Source: Pseudorhodoferax sp. Leaf265 (GTDB lineage: Bacteria; Pseudomonadota; Gammaproteobacteria; Burkholderiales; Burkholderiaceae_C). Taken from it: a stretch of DNA of 64,000 bases. The notes beneath the pieces were generated by a model. The model ran no database searches and was not told the origin of the DNA. It saw nothing but the letters and a program-made list of their open reading frames with translations. Within the stretch, counting starts at the first letter, position 1. Each line of letters starts with the position of its first letter. Position numbers and translations under genes: made by a program. This document shows, piece by piece, positions 16,797 through 27,514 of the stretch. The stretch is from contig NZ_LMMT01000012.1 of assembly GCF_001422365.1 (NCBI RefSeq), forward strand, positions 126,712 to 190,711. The letters are read 5' to 3'.

Positions 16797-17400
16797 GGCG
16801 CTGCGCGCGCGTGTCGCGGGGCTGGACTGGGCGGACATCGCGGCGCAGCTGGATGCCGAGGGCTGCGCCGTGCTGTCCGGCCTGCTGGATGCGGCGCAGG
16901 TCCGGGCCCTGGCCGCGCTGTGCGGGCAGCCCGGCCTCTGGCCTGGCTGGGTCGCGGCGCTGCAAGCTGCGCTCTACGCCCGGCTGGTGCCGGTCGCCAA
17001 CGCGTGGGGTGCGCGCCTGGCGCGCCCCGTGCGCCATCCGGCCGCGCTGGTGCGCGGCGGCGACCCGCGCCCGCACTGCCTGCGGACCGGCGACGACCTG
17101 CCGCTGCAACACGGCAGCGAGGAGGCGCAGGCCTTCCCCTTGCAGCTGGACATCCTGCTCAGCACGCCCGGCGAGGACTTCACGGGCGGTGCCATGGTGC
17201 TGACCGAACAGCGCCCGCGCATGCAGTCGCGGCCCATCGTGCTGCCGCTGCGTTGCAGCGACATCGCGCTGTTCGCCGTGGCCGAGCGCCCCCATGCCGG
17301 CACGCGCGGCGACTACACCGTGCGGCTGCGACACGGCATCGCGCGCGTGCGCTCGGGCCAGCGGCTCGGGCTGGCGCTGCGTCTGGACAAAGCAGTCTGA
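16789..17400 (+). CDS. Degenerate PF09859-type oxygenase paralogue
   Basis: Protein of 203 residues, GTG start 8 nt inside the ada stop region, so translation is coupled. It clearly resembles the oxygenase at 14952-15653: DAEGCAVLSGLL, LVPVANAWGARL, FPLQLDILLSTPGEDFTGG and RLRHGIARV each have counterparts. At the iron site, where the first enzyme has LHQDLYGE, this one has LQHGSEEA, so the HxD His and Asp are Gln and Gly. The distal His is kept. It is probably not an ordinary Fe(II) oxygenase and may be a regulatory partner or damage-binding pseudoenzyme. The length is near normal, so it looks maintained rather than decayed. Confidence 0.75.
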   Translation: MVEALRARVAGLDWADIAAQLDAEGCAVLSGLLDAAQVRALAALCGQPGLWPGWVAALQAALYARLVPVANAWGARLARPVRHPAALVRGGDPRPHCLRTGDDLPLQHGSEEAQAFPLQLDILLSTPGEDFTGGAMVLTEQRPRMQSRPIVLPLRCSDIALFAVAERPHAGTRGDYTVRLRHGIARVRSGQRLGLALRLDKAV

Positions 17401-17408
17401 GCGCCTCC

Positions 17409-17460
17409 TTTTTACCCGGGTGTAATTGACGATGTGTTTTTACCCGGGTAATATCCGGGC
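17409..17460 (+). promoter_or_regulatory. Sigma70-like promoter with twin ACCCGGGT palindromes
   Basis: TTGACG (17426-17431) and TAATAT (17449-17454) are separated by exactly 17 bp, very close to consensus. Two identical 13-mers TTTTTACCCGGGT (17409-17421 and 17437-17449) each hold the palindrome ACCCGGGT. One lies upstream of the -35 and one fills the spacer, ideal for repression. The start codon at 17461 lies 6 nt after the -10, so the transcript would begin at or next to the ATG (leaderless). Confidence 0.7.
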
Positions 17461-18054
17461 ATGACTTCCGATCCCCATTCTTCCGACCCGGCCGAGCCTG
17501 CGGTCACGGCTTTCCTGGGCCACCGCCGCATCGGCCAGGGCACACGCGCCGCCGTCACGCGCGCGGCCCGGCGCGCCCTGGCCTCGCCGGCCGCGGCCAG
17601 CGCAGCGCTGCTGGCGTTCGACGATGCGAGCGGCGCGCCGGTCGAGCTGGACCTGCGCACCGCCGCTCCCGCGGCGTCCGTCGACGCGGCTGCGCCGCCA
17701 CCGCCGCCCGGCCGCCCCCGGCTCGGCGTGGTCGCGCGCGAGGTGACCCTCTTGCCCCAGCACTGGGAGTGGCTCGCGCTGCAACCGGGCGGCGCGTCCG
17801 TCGCGCTGCGCAAGCTCGTGCACGAGGCGCGCCGCAGCCTGGCGGCGCAGGACGCCCAGCGCGCCGCGCAGGAGCGCTGCTACCAGTTCCTGCGTGCCAT
17901 CGCCGGCAACCTGCCGGGCTACGAGGAGGCGCTGCGCGCGCTGTTCCGCGGCGACCAGGCCGGCTTCGACGCGGCGACGGCAGGCTGGCCGGCCGACGTG
18001 CTGGCCCATGGCCGCCGGCTCGCCGAAGGCGCGTTCGGCGCGGTGCAGGGCTGA
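17461..18054 (+). CDS. DUF2239 family protein
   Basis: Cytoplasmic protein of 197 residues with no signal peptide. The family block RPRLGVVAREVTLLPQHWEWLALQPGGASVALRKLV spans about 80-125, and the C-terminal half looks helical (YQFLRAIAGNLPGYEEALRALFRGD). I recall this as DUF2239, of unknown function. A Pro-rich linker (PPPPPG) precedes the conserved block. It stands behind a strong, apparently leaderless promoter with operator palindromes and lies 5 nt ahead of a MATE efflux gene, which suggests a regulated efflux or stress unit. The block resembles DNA-binding helices in composition, but I cannot support that as a call. Confidence 0.75.
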   Translation: MTSDPHSSDPAEPAVTAFLGHRRIGQGTRAAVTRAARRALASPAAASAALLAFDDASGAPVELDLRTAAPAASVDAAAPPPPPGRPRLGVVAREVTLLPQHWEWLALQPGGASVALRKLVHEARRSLAAQDAQRAAQERCYQFLRAIAGNLPGYEEALRALFRGDQAGFDAATAGWPADVLAHGRRLAEGAFGAVQG

Positions 18055-18059
18055 ACGCC

Positions 18060-19421
18060 GTGCCCGCACCGACGCCCGACGCGCGCCCGCTGTGGCGCAC
18101 CTTCCTGGTCTTCCTCGGGCCCATGGTCCTGGGCAACGTGCTGCAGGGCCTGCAGGGCACGCTCAACGGCATCTTCGTGGGCCAGATGCTGGGCACCCAT
18201 GCGCTGGCCGCGACGGCCGGCATGTTCCCGGTCGTGTTCTTCCTGGTGTCGCTGATCATCGGCGTGGGCGCGGGCGGGTCCATCCTGATCGGCCAGGCCT
18301 GGGGCGCGCGCGAGCCGCACAAGGTGCGCCACATCGCGGGCAACGCGCTGCTCGCGGGCCTGGCCGTCGGCCTGCTCGCGGCCGTGCTGGGCGGCGTGTT
18401 CGCCGAGCCCGTGCTGCGCGCGCTGCGCACGCCGCCCGAGGTGCTGGCCGACGCCGTGCTCTACGCGCGCACGCTGATGCTGGCCATGCCGGGGCTCTTG
18501 CTGTTCATCCTGTTCTCGCAGCTGCTGCGCGGCGTGGGCGACACCTTCTCGCCCATGGTGGCCATGCTGCTGTCGACGGTGCTGTCCTGCGTGCTGACGC
18601 CCGCGCTGATCCGCGGCTGGGGCGGCCTGCCGCAGCTGGGCCTGCTCAGCGCGGCCGTGGCCACGGTGGCCTCCTATGTCGCCGCGCTGGCCTGGCTGGC
18701 CTGGCACCTGCGGCGACGCCAGCACCCGCTGGCGCTCGGCATGCCGCTGCTGCGCGAGATGCGGCCGCATGGCGCCACCTTGCGGCTCATGCTGCGCATC
18801 GGCATGCCGGCCGGCGTGCAGATGATCGTGGTCTCGCTGGCCGAGATCGTGCTGCTCGCGCTGGTCAACGGCCATGGCCCCGACGCCGTGGCGGCCTACG
18901 GCGCCGTGAACCAGATCGTCAACTACGTGCAGTTCCCGGCCATGTCGATCGCGATCACCGCCTCCATCCTCTGCGCGCAGGCCATCGGTGCGGGCCGCGC
19001 CGGGCGCCTGGGCGCGATCACGCGCACGGCCATGGGGCTCAACCTCGTCATCACGGGCGCGCTGGTTCTGCTGGGTTATGCGCTGTCGGAACGCCTGCTG
19101 GGCCTGTTCATCACGCAGCCCGAGGTGATCGCGCTGGCGCAGTCGCTGCTGCACATCCTGCTGTGGAGCCTGCTGCTGTACGGCTGGGCCAGCGTGCTGG
19201 GCGGCGTCATGCGAGCCTCGGGCACGGTCATGGTGCCGATGCTGATCGGCGTGGCCTGCATCGCCTTCGTCGAACTGCCGGTGGCCTACGGGTTGTCCGG
19301 GCCGCTCGGCCTGCAAGGCGTCTGGATCAGCTACCCGGTCACCTTCGCGGCCATGCTGGCGCTGAACGCCGCCTACTTCCAGTGGGTCTGGCGCAAGCGG
19401 CGCGTCGAGCGGTTGGTCTGA
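18060..19421 (+). CDS. MATE family efflux transporter
   Basis: Inner-membrane multidrug/Na+ or H+ antiporter, 453 residues, about twelve membrane segments in two homologous halves (MatE repeats around 15-175 and 245-400). Motifs include GPMVLGNVLQGLQGTLNGIFVGQ near the start and QLLRGVGDTFSPM in the first half. The likely start is GTG 18060, 5 nt after the DUF2239 stop, so the two are cotranscribed from the promoter at 17409-17460. Substrate unknown. It converges with the RidA gene. Confidence 0.9.
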   Translation: MPAPTPDARPLWRTFLVFLGPMVLGNVLQGLQGTLNGIFVGQMLGTHALAATAGMFPVVFFLVSLIIGVGAGGSILIGQAWGAREPHKVRHIAGNALLAGLAVGLLAAVLGGVFAEPVLRALRTPPEVLADAVLYARTLMLAMPGLLLFILFSQLLRGVGDTFSPMVAMLLSTVLSCVLTPALIRGWGGLPQLGLLSAAVATVASYVAALAWLAWHLRRRQHPLALGMPLLREMRPHGATLRLMLRIGMPAGVQMIVVSLAEIVLLALVNGHGPDAVAAYGAVNQIVNYVQFPAMSIAITASILCAQAIGAGRAGRLGAITRTAMGLNLVITGALVLLGYALSERLLGLFITQPEVIALAQSLLHILLWSLLLYGWASVLGGVMRASGTVMVPMLIGVACIAFVELPVAYGLSGPLGLQGVWISYPVTFAAMLALNAAYFQWVWRKRRVERLV

Positions 19422-19433
19422 AGCGCTGCGCGT

Positions 19434-19823
19434 TCAAGCCTTGGGCTTGTACGCGATCACATCGATCTCGACCTTGGCGTCGACCATCAGGCGCGCCTCG
19501 GTGGTCGAACGCGCCGGCTTGCCGTTCGGGAAGTACTCCAGGTAGATGCGGTTGAACGCGCCGAAGTCGCGCGCGTCGTGCAGCCAGCAGTTGCTCTTGC
19601 AGACATCGTCCAGCGTGGCGCCGGCCAGCGCCAGCGCGGCCTTCAGGTTCTCCATGACCTGGCGCGTCTGCGCCTCGATGCCGCCGACGACGATCTCGCC
19701 CTGCGCATTGCCGGGCACCTGTCCCGACACATAGATGAAGTCGCCAGCGCGCACGGCGGGCGAGAACGGACGCGGTTGGCGGTCGGATGCGGCGGGCGGG
19801 TTGCCCAGGTATTCGAGTGGCAT
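19434..19823 (-). CDS. RidA family reactive-imine deaminase
   Basis: Protein of 129 residues with the Rid/YjgF fold: PFSPAVRAGDFIYVSGQVPG, QTRQVMENLKAALALAG, and the C-terminal segment with Arg (ARSTTEARLMVDAKVEIDVIAY). Rid proteins hydrolyse reactive enamine/imine intermediates, such as 2-aminoacrylate released by PLP dehydratases. It is divergent from the peptide ABC transporter operon, which also contains a D-amino-acid deaminase that would form such intermediates, so it plausibly detoxifies that enzyme's product. The start has AGGAGCC at good distance. Confidence 0.87.
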   Translation of the reverse strand: MPLEYLGNPPAASDRQPRPFSPAVRAGDFIYVSGQVPGNAQGEIVVGGIEAQTRQVMENLKAALALAGATLDDVCKSNCWLHDARDFGAFNRIYLEYFPNGKPARSTTEARLMVDAKVEIDVIAYKPKA

Positions 19824-19849
19824 GGATGGCGGCTCCTGTGAAAAGTGAA

Positions 19850-19947
19850 GAAAGTTTATTTCATAAACGGGCGCAAGATACCGGGAAAACCCTGGTGCAG
19901 AACTTGCATTCCTCGCGCAAAGTTCGTTTTTCTGAAATTTACTTTCA
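19850..19947. promoter_or_regulatory. Paired TGAAA-N5-TTTC boxes in ridA/ABC divergent promoter
   Basis: TGAAATTTACTTTCA (19933-19947, plus strand) and TGAAATAAACTTTC (19863-19850, minus strand) are near-identical elements facing opposite ways, each with inverted TGAAA/TTTC arms and a 5-bp spacer. Each lies before one of the two divergent genes. The cluster encodes an RpiR regulator (26609-27514), the obvious candidate ligand. The region is notably AT-rich for this genome. Confidence 0.5.
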
Positions 19948-19983
19948 CACTTCCGGTGCATCCGGACCCACAGGAGAGCCTCG

Positions 19984-21537
19984 ATGAGCACGACCCCCAC
20001 CCTTCGCCGCCGCCATCTGGTGCATGCCGCCGCGGCCCTGGCACTGCTGCTGCCCGCCGCCCAGCAGGCCCTGGCGCAGGCGCCGCGCGCGCACGCCACG
20101 CTGGCCATGGTGGCCGAGCCGCAGACGCTGGACCCGATGGCCAGCACGGCCGACCTGGTCGGCACCATCATGCAGCACGTCTACGAGACGCTCTACACCT
20201 TCGACGCCAAGTGGAACGTGGTGCCCATGCTGGCCGAGGGCATGCCGAAGATCTCTGCCGACGGCAAGGTCTACACCATCGCGCTGCGCAAGGACGTGCA
20301 GCTGCACAACGGCCGCGCATTGACGGCCGACGACGTGGTCGCCAGCCTGCAGCGCTGGGTCGAGCAGGCGCCGCGTGGCAAGGCCGTGGGCAAACAGCTG
20401 GCCCAGATCCAGGCCAAGGGCCAGCTCACGGTGGAGATCGCGCTGACTGCGCCCTACGCGCCGCTCCTGGCCCAGCTCGCGCTGCCCAGCGGCATGGCGG
20501 CCATCATGGCCAAGGAGTCCATCGCCACGCCGCTCAAGGAGTTCGTCGGCACCGGTCCCTACAAGTTCAAGGAGCGCCGGCCCGACCAGTACCTGCTGCT
20601 GGAACGCTTCGCCCAGTACGCCGCGCGCAAGGAACCCGCCAGCGGCTACGGCGGCAAGCGCGAGGCGCTGATCGGCGAACTGCGCTTCGTGCCGGTGCCC
20701 AACGCCAACACGCGCGTGGAAGGCGCGCTGGCCGGCCAGTACGACTTCGCCGACCTGCTGCCCACGGAAGCCCTGAGCCGCCTGGAGAAGGCCGCCGGCA
20801 AGACCGTGCCGGTGCTGACGCCGTCCTTCGGCTTCCCCTACCTGGTGCTCAACACCAAGGAAGGCGTGCTGGCCAAGCAGCCGCTGCGCCAGGCGCTGCA
20901 GGTGGCGCTGGGCGAGGGCGAGATGCTGGCGGCAGGATTCGGCGACACGCGCTTCTTCACGGTGGAAGGCAACCACTTCCCCAAGGGCTCGCCGTTCTAT
21001 TCCGCGGCCGGCACCGACCAGTACAACCAGCGCAATGCGGCCAAGGCCAAGGAACTCGCGGCCAAGGCCGGCTACAAGGGCGAGCCCATCCGCGTGCTGA
21101 CCAGCCGCCAGTACGACTTCCACTACAACATGGCGCTGCTGATGGCCGAGCAGCTCAAGCGCGCCGGCTTCAAGGCCGACCTCAACGTGGTCGACTGGGC
21201 CACGCTGGTGCAGCGCCGCAACGACGCCAAGCTCTGGGACATCTACGTCACCCACTCGGGCCAGTTCCCCGAGCCCATGCTGTCGCCGCCGCAACTGGGC
21301 GATGGCGCACCGGGCTGGTGGGAGACGCCGACCAAGCAGGCCGCGCTGGCCGCCTTCAACGCCGAGACCGACCCGGCCAAGCGCGGCGCGCTGTGGGGCA
21401 AGGTGCAGCAGCTGGTCTACGACGAGGTGCCTTACATCAACGTCGGCAAGTTCAGCGGCCTGTCTGCGCGCAGCCCGGCGCTCGAGAGCTACACCCCCGC
21501 GACCTGGCCGTTCTTCTGGAACGCCAGGATCAAGTAA
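19984..21537 (+). CDS. Dipeptide/oligopeptide-type ABC substrate-binding protein (SBP_bac_5)
   Basis: Periplasmic cluster-C binding protein, 517 residues. The N-terminus is an Arg-rich signal sequence ([19 protein letters not shown]) ending near ALAQ, possibly Tat-routed. Family features: [50 protein letters not shown] and [16 protein letters not shown]. It delivers ligand to the DppB/DppC/fused-ATPase transporter encoded directly downstream. Given the downstream deacylase and D-amino-acid deaminase, N-acyl-D-amino acids or D-residue dipeptides are likelier ligands than ordinary peptides (inference). Confidence 0.9.
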   Translation: MSTTPTLRRRHLVHAAAALALLLPAAQQALAQAPRAHATLAMVAEPQTLDPMASTADLVGTIMQHVYETLYTFDAKWNVVPMLAEGMPKISADGKVYTIALRKDVQLHNGRALTADDVVASLQRWVEQAPRGKAVGKQLAQIQAKGQLTVEIALTAPYAPLLAQLALPSGMAAIMAKESIATPLKEFVGTGPYKFKERRPDQYLLLERFAQYAARKEPASGYGGKREALIGELRFVPVPNANTRVEGALAGQYDFADLLPTEALSRLEKAAGKTVPVLTPSFGFPYLVLNTKEGVLAKQPLRQALQVALGEGEMLAAGFGDTRFFTVEGNHFPKGSPFYSAAGTDQYNQRNAAKAKELAAKAGYKGEPIRVLTSRQYDFHYNMALLMAEQLKRAGFKADLNVVDWATLVQRRNDAKLWDIYVTHSGQFPEPMLSPPQLGDGAPGWWETPTKQAALAAFNAETDPAKRGALWGKVQQLVYDEVPYINVGKFSGLSARSPALESYTPATWPFFWNARIK

Positions 21538-21570
21538 GGCGCCAGGCCAAGAACCCTCAAGGAGCCGGTC

Positions 21571-22512
21571 ATGCACCGTTTCATCCTCTCCAAGGCCGCC
21601 GGCATGCTGGCCGTGCTGGCCATCGTCGCCGTGCTGGTGTTCATCCTGACGCGCGCCGCCTCGGGCGACCCCGTGGCCGTGCTGCTGGGCGAGCAGGCCA
21701 CGGCCGACGACATCGCGCGCGTGCAGCAGCAGTACGGGCTGGACAAGCCGCTGCCCGTGCAGTTCGGCTACTGGCTGCGCGAAGTGCTGCAGGGCAACCT
21801 GGGCGATTCCATCTTCCTGCAGCAGCCCGTCACCCAGGCCCTCGCGCAGCGCGCCGAACCCACGGCGCTGCTCACGCTGATGGCCGTGGGCCTGGCGGCG
21901 CTGATCGGCATTCCCTGCGGCATCGTCTCGGCCGTGTTCCGCGGCAAGGCCGTGGACCAGGCCTTCACGGGCATCGCGATGCTGGGCGCCAGCGTGCCGA
22001 GCTTCTGGCTCGGCATCGTGCTGATCCAGATCTTCGCGGTGAAGATGGGCTGGTTCCCGGTCTCGGGCTACGGCGACCCCGGCGCGCCGCTGGCCGAGCG
22101 CCTGCACGCGCTGGTGCTGCCGGCCACGGTGCTGGGCCTGCTCAACTCGGCGCTGATCACGCGCTTCACGCGCGCCTCCATGCTCGACGTGCTGGGCGAG
22201 GACTATGTGCGAACGGCCCGCGCCAAGGGTCTCTCGGAGGGCATCGTCGTGCTCAAGCACGCGCTGCGCAACGCGATGGTGCCCATCGTCACCGTGGTGG
22301 GCCTGACCACCGCACTCATGATCGGCGGCGCCGTCGTGACCGAGACCGTGTTCGGCCTGCCCGGCGTCGGCAACCTCGTGGTCAACGCCGTGCTGCGGCG
22401 CGACTACCCCGTGATCCAGGGCGCGCTCCTGGTCATCGCGGCGATCTACGTGTTCATCAACTTCGCGATCGACATGCTCTATGCCGTCGTCGATCCCCGG
22501 GTCAAGGTGTAA
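21571..22512 (+). CDS. ABC transporter permease, DppB-like
   Basis: Inner-membrane permease, 313 residues, about six membrane segments. The long periplasmic loop after the first helix begins [35 protein letters not shown], as in DppB/GsiC. The ATPase-contact (EAA) loop reads [14 protein letters not shown]. It pairs with the DppC-like permease 3 nt downstream. The ribosome site AAGGAG is well spaced. Confidence 0.9.
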   Translation: MHRFILSKAAGMLAVLAIVAVLVFILTRAASGDPVAVLLGEQATADDIARVQQQYGLDKPLPVQFGYWLREVLQGNLGDSIFLQQPVTQALAQRAEPTALLTLMAVGLAALIGIPCGIVSAVFRGKAVDQAFTGIAMLGASVPSFWLGIVLIQIFAVKMGWFPVSGYGDPGAPLAERLHALVLPATVLGLLNSALITRFTRASMLDVLGEDYVRTARAKGLSEGIVVLKHALRNAMVPIVTVVGLTTALMIGGAVVTETVFGLPGVGNLVVNAVLRRDYPVIQGALLVIAAIYVFINFAIDMLYAVVDPRVKV

Positions 22513-22515
22513 GCC

Positions 22516-23345
22516 ATGAAAGCCGTCCTCACCCGTCTGTTCCGCCGCCGCATCGTGCTGCTGTCGGCCATCGTGCTGGTCGCCATCGTGGTGCTGGCCC
22601 TGGGCGCCTCGGTGTTCGCCAGCGCCGACCCCAACGACACGGCCGTGCTCGACCGCCTCAAGGCCCCCAGCGCCGAGCACCTGCTGGGCACCGACGAACT
22701 GGGCCGCGACCTGTATGCCCGCGTGGTGCATGGCGCGCGCTACTCGCTGTCCATCGCCGCCATGACGGCCGTGGGCTCCGTGGTGCTCGGCACCCTCGTG
22801 GGCCTGATCGCCGGCTTCTTCCGCCGGCTGGACACGCCCATCATGCGCGTGGTCGACGCCATGATGTCCTTCCCCGACATCCTGCTGGCCATCGCGCTGG
22901 TGGCCATCCTCGGTGCCTCGCTGACCAACGTGGTGCTGGCCCTGGTGCTGGTCTACACGCCGCGTGTGGCACGCGTGGTGCGGGCCTCCACGCTGGTGGT
23001 GCGCGAGCTGCTGTTCGTGGAAGCTGCCCGCGCCATCGGTGCGCGCACGCCGCACATCCTGTGGCACCACGTGCTGCCCAACCTGCTCTCGCCCATCCTC
23101 GTGCAGGGCTCGTTCATCTTCGCCTACGCCATCCTGGCCGAGGCCGGCTTGTCCTTCCTGGGCGTGGGCGTGCCACCCGAGATCCCGACCTGGGGCACCA
23201 TGGTCGCGGGCAGCCAGCAGTACGCCGAGCGCGCGTTCTGGGTCGTGCTGTTCCCGGGCCTGGCCATCATCCTGACTGCACTGTCGTTGCAACTGCTGGG
23301 CGACGGCGTGCGCGACATGCTCGATCCCAAACTCAAGAAGGCGGC

Positions 23346-23349
<4 letters not shown>
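22516..23349 (+). CDS. ABC transporter permease, DppC-like
   Basis: Inner-membrane permease, 277 residues. It has the DppC/GsiD N-terminal pattern ([28 protein letters not shown]), five to six membrane segments and an EAA loop ([21 protein letters not shown]). It starts 3 nt after the DppB-like stop. Its stop overlaps the ATPase start as ATGA, so transporter subunits are made in coupled ratio. Confidence 0.9.
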
Positions 23350-25244
<1,895 letters not shown>

Positions 25245-25261
25245 TATGGAACCAACCCCCA

Positions 25262-25337
25262 CGCTTCCCCGCTTCGCGAGGTCCGCTGCCCCCCGAGGGG
25301 GCGCGTCAGTGACTTCGGGCGGCCGGGCGTCACTGAC
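25262..25337. repeat. GC-rich interspersed repeat with hairpin
   Basis: The 93-nt gap between the ATPase and deaminase genes holds a stem GCCCCC-CGA-GGGGGC (25288-25302) in a CTTCCCCGCTTCGCGAGG context, and an inverted repeat GTCAGTGAC (25305-25313) / GTCACTGAC (25329-25337) ending directly at the deaminase ATG. The first part looks like a repeat I associate with Comamonadaceae intergenic regions. It could modulate expression within the operon. Confidence 0.5.
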
Positions 25338-26609
25338 ATGAACGACACCATCCTCGACACCCGCTACAAGGGCTTTCCCCGCACCTCGCCGCCGCTCGCG
25401 CGCAGCGCCATCGGCCAGGCGGGCTGGCATGTGCTGGACGGCCGGCTGCCGCTGCCGCTGGCCGTCATCAAGCGTAGCGCGCTCGCCCACAACCTGGCCT
25501 GGATGCAGGCCTTCGTGCGCGAGCGCGGCATCGAGCTCGCACCGCACGGCAAGACCACCATGTCGCCCGAGCTGTTCTCGCGCCAGCTGGCAGCCGGCGC
25601 CTGGGGCCTGACCTTCGCCACCGTCACGCAGCTGGCCGTGGGCGTGGCGGCCGGCGCGCGCCGCACGCTGATCGCCAACCAGGTCGTGACCGACGACGAC
25701 CTGGCCGGCATCCAGGCGTTGCTGGCGAAGCACGCCGGCCTGCGCGTGGTGTTCCTGGTCGATTCGCTGGCCCAGCTCGCGTTGATCGCAGCGTGGTCCG
25801 CGGCCCACCCGGGCAGCCAGCCCTTCGAGGTCATGCTGGAGGTCGGCGTGCCCGGCGCCCGCACGGGCTGCCGCACGCAGGACGAGGCGGCCACACTGGC
25901 CCGTGCGCTGAAGGCGAGCCCCGCTGTGCGCCTGGCCGGCATCGAGTGCTACGAGGGCGGCGGCGCCACCGGCCGCAGCGACCACGACGCCGCCTACGCC
26001 GACGCACTCATGACGCGCGTGGAAGCCATCGCCCGGCTCTGCGCCGACGAGGCCCTGTTCGAGAACGACGAGGTGCTGCTCTCGGCCGGCGGCTCGGCCA
26101 TCTTTGACCTCGTGGCCGACCGCCTGAAGCCCGCGCTGGGCCGGCCCGTGCGCGGCCTGCTGCGCTCGGGCTGCTATGTCACGCACGACCATGGCAACTA
26201 CAAGCGCCTCTTGGCCTCGGTGGCCGAGCGCTGTGGCTGCACCGAGACGCTGCTGCCCGCGCTGGAGGTCTGGGCGGCCGTGCAGTCGCGCCCCGAACCC
26301 GGCCTGGCCATCCTGACCTGCGGCCGGCGCGACATCTCCTACGACCTGGAGATGCCGATCCCGTTCGCGCGCGCGCCGCGCGGCGTGATGGCGCCGCAGG
26401 CCATTCCCGCCAGCTGGACCATCTCGGCGCTGAACGACCAGCACGCCTACCTGCGCTGGGACGCTGCCGACGAGGCCAGCGCCCCGGTCGTCGGCGAGCG
26501 CATCGGCCTGGGCATTTCGCACCCCTGTACCACTTTCGACAAATGGCACTGGATGCCCATCGTCGAGGACGACTACCGCGTGACGGATGCCGTCACGCTG
26601 CACTTCTGA
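25338..26609 (+). CDS. D-amino acid deaminase / D-threonine-aldolase-like PLP enzyme
   Basis: Fold-type III PLP enzyme, 423 residues. The PLP-lysine motif is APHGKTTMSPELF (Lys72), which opens an alanine-racemase-like barrel. The C-terminal domain ends in LGISHPCTTFDKWHWMPIV, where His and Cys match the zinc site of eukaryotic-type D-serine dehydratase. It would deaminate D-serine, D-threonine or related D-amino acids to keto acids. There is no clear ribosome site, and a GTCACTGAC repeat abuts the ATG. Its stop overlaps the RpiR start (TGATG). RidA and the D-aminoacylase nearby support a D-amino-acid pathway. Confidence 0.87.
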   Translation: MNDTILDTRYKGFPRTSPPLARSAIGQAGWHVLDGRLPLPLAVIKRSALAHNLAWMQAFVRERGIELAPHGKTTMSPELFSRQLAAGAWGLTFATVTQLAVGVAAGARRTLIANQVVTDDDLAGIQALLAKHAGLRVVFLVDSLAQLALIAAWSAAHPGSQPFEVMLEVGVPGARTGCRTQDEAATLARALKASPAVRLAGIECYEGGGATGRSDHDAAYADALMTRVEAIARLCADEALFENDEVLLSAGGSAIFDLVADRLKPALGRPVRGLLRSGCYVTHDHGNYKRLLASVAERCGCTETLLPALEVWAAVQSRPEPGLAILTCGRRDISYDLEMPIPFARAPRGVMAPQAIPASWTISALNDQHAYLRWDAADEASAPVVGERIGLGISHPCTTFDKWHWMPIVEDDYRVTDAVTLHF

Positions 26610-27514
26610 TGAACACCACGCCCTCCCTGCTCGAACGCATCGCGCTGGCCCGTGAGGCGGCGCCGGCCACGCGCCGCGCCATCCTGCAGGCCATGCTCGA
26701 AGACCCCGACCGCACGCTGGAGGAGAGCTTCGAGCAGTTGGCCGAGCGCAGCGGCAGTTCGGTGCCCACCATCATGCGCACCTGCCGCGACCTCGGCTTC
26801 GCCGGCCTGCGCGAGTTCAAACTCGCGCTGGCGCAGGAGCTCGCGCTGGGCGGCTCGCCGCTGCACCGCCGCGTGAACATCGCCGACGCCGCCGACGAGG
26901 TGGTCGGCAAGATCGCGCGCAGCGCCGCCGCCTCGGTGGCCGGCGTGCGCAACCAGCTCGACATGGCGGTGCTGCAGGCCGCGGTGGACGCCATCGCCGG
27001 CGCCACGCACATCGACATCGTCGGCGCCGGCAACACCTCGTGGTTCATGGCGACCGACCTGCAGGCCCGGCTGTTCCGCCTGGGCCTGTCGGCCACGGCC
27101 TGGGCCGACTACCACCTGCAGCAGGTGGCGGCCGGGGCGCAGAAGGCCGGTGGCGTGGTCATCGCGATCACGCACGTGGGCGGCATGCCCAGCCTGCTCG
27201 ACGCGGTGGACATCGCGCGCGCCCAGGGCGCCAAGGTGGTCGCCATCACGCGGCCCGGCACGCCGCTGGCTGCGCGCGCCGACTGGCTGCTGGGCCTGAC
27301 CGTGCCCGACGACGCCGTGATGCACGTGGGCATCGACGCCTACCTCGTGCACCTGACGCTGATCGAGGTGCTGACCGTGCTGGTCGCCCAGCGTGTGGGC
27401 GAGCCGGCCGTGCGCCGCCTGCGCGGCGTGCGCGAGGCGCTGCAGCGCCATGGCGTGGACGTGCGGACCCATCCGCTGCAGAGCTGGGACGGCGATGGAG
27501 TGCAACGTGGCTGA
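26609..27514 (+). CDS. MurR/RpiR family regulator with SIS domain
   Basis: Transcription factor of 301 residues. The N-terminal RpiR-type HTH (about 15-85) contains LAERSGSSVPTIMRTCRDLGFAGLREFKLAL, followed by a SIS domain (about 130-260; IDIVGAGNTSWFMATDLQARLFRLG). SIS domains normally bind phosphosugars, but RpiR members also control amino-acid clusters. ATG 26609 lies within the stop of the deaminase gene. Its position inside the cluster and the TGAAA boxes before ridA and the ABC genes suggest local control. Confidence 0.88.
   Translation: MNTTPSLLERIALAREAAPATRRAILQAMLEDPDRTLEESFEQLAERSGSSVPTIMRTCRDLGFAGLREFKLALAQELALGGSPLHRRVNIADAADEVVGKIARSAAASVAGVRNQLDMAVLQAAVDAIAGATHIDIVGAGNTSWFMATDLQARLFRLGLSATAWADYHLQQVAAGAQKAGGVVIAITHVGGMPSLLDAVDIARAQGAKVVAITRPGTPLAARADWLLGLTVPDDAVMHVGIDAYLVHLTLIEVLTVLVAQRVGEPAVRRLRGVREALQRHGVDVRTHPLQSWDGDGVQRG

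Noticed and set aside
19945-23292. Long minus-strand open frames opposite the ABC transporter genes, with similar cases opposite the kinase and others
   Set aside because: The translations are His/Gln/Arg/Gly-rich low-complexity text typical of antisense frames in high-GC DNA, while the opposite strand encodes recognisable proteins.
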